Source: Emydura subglobosa
Lineage: Eukaryota > Chordata > Testudines > Chelidae
NCBI GenBank assembly: GCA_007922225.1
Contig: ML679968.1
Location: 9,049,022 to 9,113,021 of the forward strand
DNA: 64,000 nucleotides
Direction of reading: 5' to 3'
The notes under the pieces were generated by a model, which worked only from the letters and a program-made list of their open reading frames with translations, was not told where the DNA came from and made no database searches. Position numbers and translations under genes: made by a program. Positions within the stretch are counted from its first letter, which is position 1; each line of letters starts with the position of its first letter. This document shows, one piece after another, positions 58,338 to 64,000 of the stretch.

Positions 58338-58365
58338 TTTTGTTGTTTTGTTTTGTTTTTTATTT
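58338..58365. repeat. (TTTTG)n simple repeat
   Basis: 'ttttgttgttttgttttgtt' followed by T-rich DNA. Confidence 0.85.
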
Positions 58366-60837
58366 CAAATGTATGTGCAAAGGTGTGACATTCCCAAGAA
58401 ACCAAGATTAATTGTTTCACTCAAGCATTCTGTATTTGGCCACCATGATTGCATGAAAAAAGTGGGTTAATAAGAGAGATGGATCCAGACTGAAACTCTG
58501 GCTTTGAACACACCCAGATTCTGGAGAAGTTTGGGTGTGAACTTTGTGGATCACCATGCCTCTGGTTAATGAGCCCACATGTGGTGGGCATATTTACAGT
58601 AAAATGGAATGACTAAGTTAATTGCATGCATGCTAGGCTGTGGGAAACCTCTTGCAACTCCAGAAGTTAAAAGCAATGTGATTGATACATCATGAAAGGC
58701 ATTAAATTGGTGGTTAAATTAGTTATTGAACTACCTGTAGGCTTATACCATCCATTTAAGTGGGAATGGACAATATGACTGACAATTGCATAAATCCTCA
58801 TATCACACCAGAACTGGTTCAATACCTCAAGCATAAAGATGCTGTTCCATGAAGACTGATTAGAACAGTGTCAAGATGAAAAGCTTATTTTTTATGACAA
58901 ATAATCGAGTTAATCTTTGCTGCAGAAGAATTATAAAGACCTAAATAGCTCCATATCCCGAGAGTATCAGAAAAGTTGTCTTTTAACCCTGATGGTACAG
59001 GTGGCTCATGTAAACGTGCTACAAAGCTGACTATTTAATAAATGTATCCAGTTCTGCAGGTTGAGCTAACAGATTGAACTTTAAGGTTTTGAGCGTTAAT
59101 GATGTGTTTCGCATCCTGTTTAAATGCTGAACTTATGATGTAAGTAAATTTGAGGTAACATTGAATCATACATAGGTTTGATAATGCGTTCCAACATAGT
59201 TAATAGCTATGTTAGGATAGCATTTCATACCAAAGATACAGTGGTTAAACTACAGGCAGTCTTTTAAGCACTGGTTTGTCTGTATATTACAGTCCCTGCC
59301 TAAGCAGTCCCATGGAGGTGAGGTCTCCCTCGCTACATCTACCAGCAAAGCAAATAATATGCAGAAAGGAGTGGATGATGCAACATCTAGGGAGAAGAAG
59401 TCTGCACTGTGCCTACCTTAGACAGCTCCTTCTGGGTCAATGCATCTCCACATTGCCTTAGGTTAGGAGCTCTGACTCAAAGCCACATTTTAGCCATGTG
59501 TACAGGATAGAAATTCACAGTAGACACCTTTAACAGTGTCCTGGTTTTGTCTAATATAAATAGTTACAGTTACCCTAGTATTTGTGATATTCCCTGCACT
59601 TTACTTTCCTATAATAACTGCAGAGAATTCCTACAATACTGATGACATTTTGTTTAGTTATCCACAGCGTTACTGAAATTAATGTATTTGGCAAGTTTTT
59701 ACAGGGACCATTATGTATATTCATATTCACATCTACCGTCCTTCACATACACAGAGCCAGATCCTGGTCCCCAATGTCCCCATTGCATTTTCTCCAGTGT
59801 GTTGAACCACTGTGTTGTCTCTCTGAGCACAATAACCAGATCTGTGCCACTCCTTAGTTCCCCCACTTCTCAGTATGAAGAGATTGGTCAAATAATAGAA
59901 GAGGGTGTGGTCAGAGCACACTGTGCTCTAGTGACTCCTAGCTGCCATAATGGCACAACAGGGGACTTTTTCAAAGGGTTACAATTTAAACAATGACGTT
60001 CAGCAATTTTAGGAATCAGCCCAGTTAGAGCTCTGGTATACTTGAGGATTCTGACCACTGTATATAGACAGTGGAGGTTGGTAGTGTGGAGATTTTCAAT
60101 ATGGTGCTTGTATCCACAATACATTTAGAAAGAAAGAGCAGATTAAGTGATTTTCCTTCTCTTCCTTTTCCCTATTTTCTAAGGAAAGTCTGCCTCACTC
60201 CACCGCACCACCACACCATCAGTAATTCACTGGACTAACAAAATGGAGTATCAATAAGATGGCATTTTCAAAAGTGGATGTTTTTCAGAGTACTTTTTGC
60301 CTATGACTAGCAACAAACAGAAAATACTGTCAGAAAAAAAGATGAACTGAAAGTGTACATCAATTCTAACTCAGATGTTCTTTGCTTTCCCTTCATTATA
60401 GTTTATACTTACAAATTACACAATTCTAATCACTGCAGAATAGATTTTGATTAATGATATCTGGATCCATATGTGAAATAAGAATTGTATGTACAAGCAA
60501 GCTCTGCAGTCTAAAAATTGTGATATTTTTAGAGTTGTTTTTTAATGATGTAAAACTTCTGGTTATTTTGTAATTGTAAGTGAAATTGCTGTTTTCTGAC
60601 AAATTTGACATTTTACATAAACAATGAAATAATTGATAGGATATACTTTGTTCACAGAAAACATTAAGTTGAACAAAAATGCATTCCATTCACAGATGAG
60701 AGCATTATAGGGAATACAGCTGCTATAGTAGTTTCCCTCACTGACAAAGTTTGCTTCAATAGGCACCTTATTTCACTGGTATGATGAAATCCAGTTTAAC
60801 AAATACTTTTCCTCACTCTGTGGAAAATCTGCATTTT

Positions 60838-60907
60838 GAGCCAGATCCAAAGGCCGTTGAAGTCAGTAGAAGTCTTTCTACTGACTTCAGTGGGCTTTAA
60901 ATCAGGC
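60838..60907. repeat. Palindromic (foldback) element, compact clear example
   Basis: Left arm 'gagccagatccaaaggccgt' then 'tgaagtcagtagaa'. Right arm on the opposite strand 'ggcctgatttaaagcccact' then 'gaagtcagtagaa'. The two 'gaagtcagtagaa' words are identical and inverted around a few bases, so single strands could form a long hairpin. Confidence 0.8.
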
Positions 60908-61180
60908 CTTTAGCTAAAAAACTGGTCTGTACTTTGAATCCATATTAATTATATATTTCAAAATACTTTGTGGAGATTTTACATTCTAATAACATCTTGT
61001 CCACTTGCAGTTGGCATTCCCCAACCCACCCCTGTTGTTCCCTCCCAGAACACAGTTTTTACAAGCAAAATGGACACATAATTTAACTGATATATGAAAC
61101 AAAAGTGCCAGACCAGAAATGCTAAAGAATTCTGATTCCAGGAAGCAACCAACCTGGTGACATTGTCATATATTCCTGTT

Positions 61181-61194
61181 AAAAAAAAAAAAAA
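61181..61194 (+). repeat. Poly(A) tract
   Basis: About fourteen A residues with no recognisable retroposon body beside them. Confidence 0.85.
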
Positions 61195-61983
61195 TCTAAG
61201 ACGAAAATGCAATTTCTCAAATATAAATTCAGATGATTCATTTCAAAAGCTGCCTTTAAAGTACTGACAGGATAGAAGGAAAACATGTCACTGGCAGCCA
61301 GCTCTACATAGTTGTGCTATTAGAAACAAGGTTAAAGTTATAAATAGCAATTTTTAATACAATGCCAGTACTATATATGAAACAGAAAACTTTATTTTCT
61401 CCTGTCAAAAATAGTTCTTAAATGGAGAACAGTACATTAGATAGATTTTAAAATGTAACTGGATTATCCTTGAATGGATAACAATGGCTCCATTGTTGGG
61501 AAGATGTTGTAGCAAAAGACCCAATTTGTTATCATACTGCTAATAACACCACTGTTCTCAAAATGATGTGGTATCTTGAATGAGCCTAAGTAGGATTTGT
61601 TGAATGTCCCACGCAGAATAATGTGTAATAGTATAATGGCTAGTGCAAGGGCTGTATCACAGAACCATTGTTCTAGTCTTGAGAAAATGGGGCACAGGTT
61701 CAATCACAAGAATGTAGCCAGTTCAATGCCTACAAGAGTGCCAAATATAGTTGAATATTATCAGTGAGATAACTCCATCTCTTTCCAACTCCTACCCCTC
61801 CCAGTAATTCTAAATTCTGAGTTCCAAACTGATCTGCAGACTTCTGCATTATCATGCAAAGGCCTGATAGTTATAATTCCAGAGATGGTTAAAAATGCAA
61901 TCAAATGTCTTCTCTTCCCTGATTGCTCCACAAAAAATACTACCTTAAAATAGAAATGTTCATCTCTCCCTTAAGTAACCACT

Positions 61984-62300
61984 AGGGGCTAGATCCACAA
62001 AGGGATTTAGGTGCTTAACTGCAACATTAGGCTAGGTATCAGAAGTAGACAGAGGCGCAACGCTTTAGCCTGGACTAAGGTGCTGAAGTTCCTTTCAGAA
62101 ACGTTACCACACTTCTCTCCTCAACATTTTCTACTGGCTAGTTTAGGTGGCTCCCCACTCAACATGCTGACTTTTGTGGATCCCATTCTTAGGCATCTGT
62201 CTCTACCCATACCTTGTACAGAGAACCTGGTCACCTAACTCAGGGATGGTGATTCCACTAGGTGGCAGGGCACCTAAATGTTAGACTTTGCAATGCTGTG
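61984..62300 (+). repeat. Interspersed repeat of the 'ggggctagat' type
   Basis: Starts 'ggggctagatccacaaaggg' and 'atttaggtgcttaactgc', matching the minus-strand repeat at 32640-32891. It continues with 'ttaggcatctgtctctaccc' and 'gggcacctaaatgttag'. The end is approximate. Confidence 0.6.
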
Positions 62301-62877
62301 TCCCCTTGGTAGATCTATCACTGACTGGTTCAAAAAGCAAGACCTTGCTTTGATTTTTACGTATTAACAACCTTTTCCTTCAGTCCACAACATGGACAGA
62401 AGGTTGACAAAAATAAACCCTGCCTTTTACACATCTCAGTGATGGGTGGAATCTCATTTCCCCTTTACCTCCCAGCAAGACCTGAACCAGAAAAACTGTA
62501 GTTCTGTTGCTGTAGTTAAAAGTGAATCTTTGAGATTGGCTAGCAGGAACTATACAGATATCTTTTTATTGTGTCGATTGCAAGATGCCTCAAATCTCTT
62601 TGATGCACAGTAAGTTATACAACACAATTTTAGATACAAAGCAGAAGTCTGAGAGATTCTCTTTCAAATGATTAATACAAATATTTAAAATATTTCTATG
62701 TACAACGTGATTTTATTTTCCATGATATTCACTGTTTGCATTAATCGTTTTTTTATGTTTCATCCCTTCCTAGGACTCAGTGAAATTTTATAAAATAAAA
62801 GCATTTTAATAGAAATAAATAACTGAAGCTAGTCTCAGAAGCCCAGAAGTCTCATGTAAATAAATTATATCAATATT
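62301..62877. other. No recognised feature
   Basis: AT-rich with nothing recognised. Confidence 0.4.
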
Positions 62878-62884
62878 GCAAAAA

Positions 62885-63235
62885 GAACAAGAGTCCTGTA
62901 GCACTTTAAAGACTAACAAATTTGTGCGGGCATAAGCTTCCGTGGGCTGCAACCCACTTTGTCAGATGCAAGAAATAGAAATCAGATAGGGGGTGTATAT
63001 ATACATCCAAGGGTAAGGAACAACAATGGGGAGGGTAGGTGTTAGAAAAGTCCATTCAGTTAGAGTAGATGAGGCCTATTCACAACCATTGATTAGAAAA
63101 TGAGAATGTGTGAACAGTGACAATTACTTCTTGTAATGAGATGACACAGTCAAACTGGGTCTGAATAGGGACTTGGAATGGTTAATATGGTTTGCATATT
63201 AAATTCCTTGTCCTGATCTCAAGGCAATACAGATG
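62885..63235 (-). mobile_element. Turtle-type high-copy repeat, minus orientation, longest copy
   Basis: Reverse copy of the 5964 repeat end: 'aagagtcctgtagcactttaa' region, 'agactaacaaatttgtg', 'gggcataagcttccgtgggc', 'tgcaacccactttgtcagat'. It continues with 'tatatatacatccaaggg', then 'gaggcctattcacaaccatt' and 'gattagaaaatgagaatgtg', which I recall as the next segment of this repeat in turtles. It is the longest of the three copies. Class not determined. The far end is estimated. Confidence 0.78.
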
Positions 63236-63489
63236 TAGGCTTCAACCCACATATCCAAAATCCTCTTAATGTTCCTCCCCATCCCTCGCTTGTTTCCTTC
63301 ATTTCATGCCTGCTCACTCCCTTTCGTTTCCTTCTGCTACTGTTATCTTTAGTTGTTCTATTAACTCTCTTCTCAGTTGCTCTCCTTAACTCCTGGAACA
63401 CTCCCCATTCCTATGAAGCAAGGTTCAACCACTTCTTCATTCCTAAGACTTTCTTTACCAGGAATTTAAGTGCTAACCCCTCACACCAC

Positions 63490-64000
63490 TGAATCACTAT
63501 CAGCAAGTTTGAAGATGACACCAAGCTGGGGGGAGTGGTATATATGTTGGAAGGTACAGATAGGATACAGAGTAACCTAGACAAATTGGAGGATTGGGCC
63601 AAAAGAAATCTGATGGGGTTCAACAAGGACAGGTGCAGAGTCCTGCACTTAGGATAGAAGAATCCCATGCACTGCTACAGATTGGAGACTGACTGGCTAA
63701 GTAACAGTTCTGCAGAAAAGGACCTGGGGTTACAGTGGACAAGAACCTGGATACGAGTCAACAGTGTGCCCTTATTGCCAAGAAGGCTAATGGCACTTTG
63801 GGCTGCATTAGTAGGACCATTACCAGCAGATTGAGGGAAGTGATTATGCTCCTCTATTCGCCATCTGTGAGGCCACATTTGGAGTATTGTGTCCAGTTCT
63901 CGGCCCCCCACTACAGAAAGGATATGGACAAATTGGAGAGAGTCCAGTGGAGGGCAAGGAAAATTATTAGGGGTCTGGAGCACATAACATATGAGGAGAG
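63490..64000 (+). mobile_element. CR1 LINE reverse-transcriptase fragment, runs off the window
   Basis: Starts inside the RT palm at 'tatcagcaagtttgaagatg', giving 'SKFEDDTKLGG', the equivalent of the CR1 F-A-D-D catalytic box, with Glu in place of Ala. It continues with 'LDKLEDWAKRNLMGFNKDRC', 'VLHLG' and a TAG, then, after a frameshift, the 'AEKDLG', '[17 protein letters not shown]'-type text (here in shifted phase) and '[10 protein letters not shown]', reaching 'gagcacataacatatgagga' at the edge. The right part is outside the window. Left of 63490 no LINE text is seen, so this copy is 5'-truncated or starts within another repeat. Confidence 0.9.

Larger units (their letters stand above)
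55101..61983. other. Long stretch, mostly without recognised features
   Basis: Contains the palindromes at 55867, 56195 and 60838, simple repeats at 58338 and 61181, and a small 'ggcatgg' cluster at 56900-56955. I recognise no gene. The frames at 55603-55941 (-) and 59682-59996 (+) are the longest and have no recognisable domain. Confidence 0.35.

Overview
The window looks like non-coding nuclear DNA from a sauropsid vertebrate, most probably a turtle (a crocodilian is the main alternative). It is AT-rich, has long stretches without a credible exon, and is dominated by old interspersed repeats. The taxonomic clues are the many CR1-family LINE 3' ends, a Gmr1-like Ty3/gypsy element, degraded MIR-type SINEs, a high-copy repeat I associate with turtle genomes, and a swarm of short palindromic elements. 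I recognised no host protein-coding gene, rRNA, functional tRNA or CRISPR. Intergenic DNA or a very large intron both fit.

Layout. 1-2.7 kb: three + strand CR1-type LINE fragments. 2.7-19.8 kb: mostly unique-looking AT-rich DNA with scattered palindromes, a tandemly structured LTR-like repeat (6.6-7.1 kb), a MIR-like SINE, two AT-rich repeats, and a - strand copy of the turtle-type repeat. 19.8-24 kb: two more CR1 3' ends, a palindrome, and an inverted pair of tRNA-like sequences. 25.7 kb: a MIR-like SINE. 28.8-29.4 kb: three to four diverged tandem units of about 175 bp. 30.7-32.6 kb: a + strand CR1-like LINE with an internal deletion. 36.5-36.9 kb: a MIR-like SINE and a GC-rich patch. 38.5 kb: a - strand CR1 3' end.

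41.4-45.9 kb is the most informative region. It holds a decayed LTR retrotransposon with a SCAN-like Gag, a protease remnant, an integrase with its C-terminal domain, and then an RNase H fragment downstream of the integrase. That order (integrase before reverse transcriptase/RNase H) is the one known for Gmr1-like Ty3/gypsy elements. The reverse transcriptase core has been deleted. A - strand CR1 RT fragment lies next to it at 46.0-46.5 kb.

46-64 kb: a CpG-rich MITE-like element with a candidate TAA target duplication (48.4 kb), a probable 642-bp solo LTR inserted inside an older SINE (54.3-55.1 kb), more palindromes, another copy of the turtle-type repeat (62.9 kb), and a CR1 RT fragment that runs off the right edge. 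All coding traces belong to dead transposable elements. Repeat family names come from recalled sequence features and have not been checked against a repeat library.
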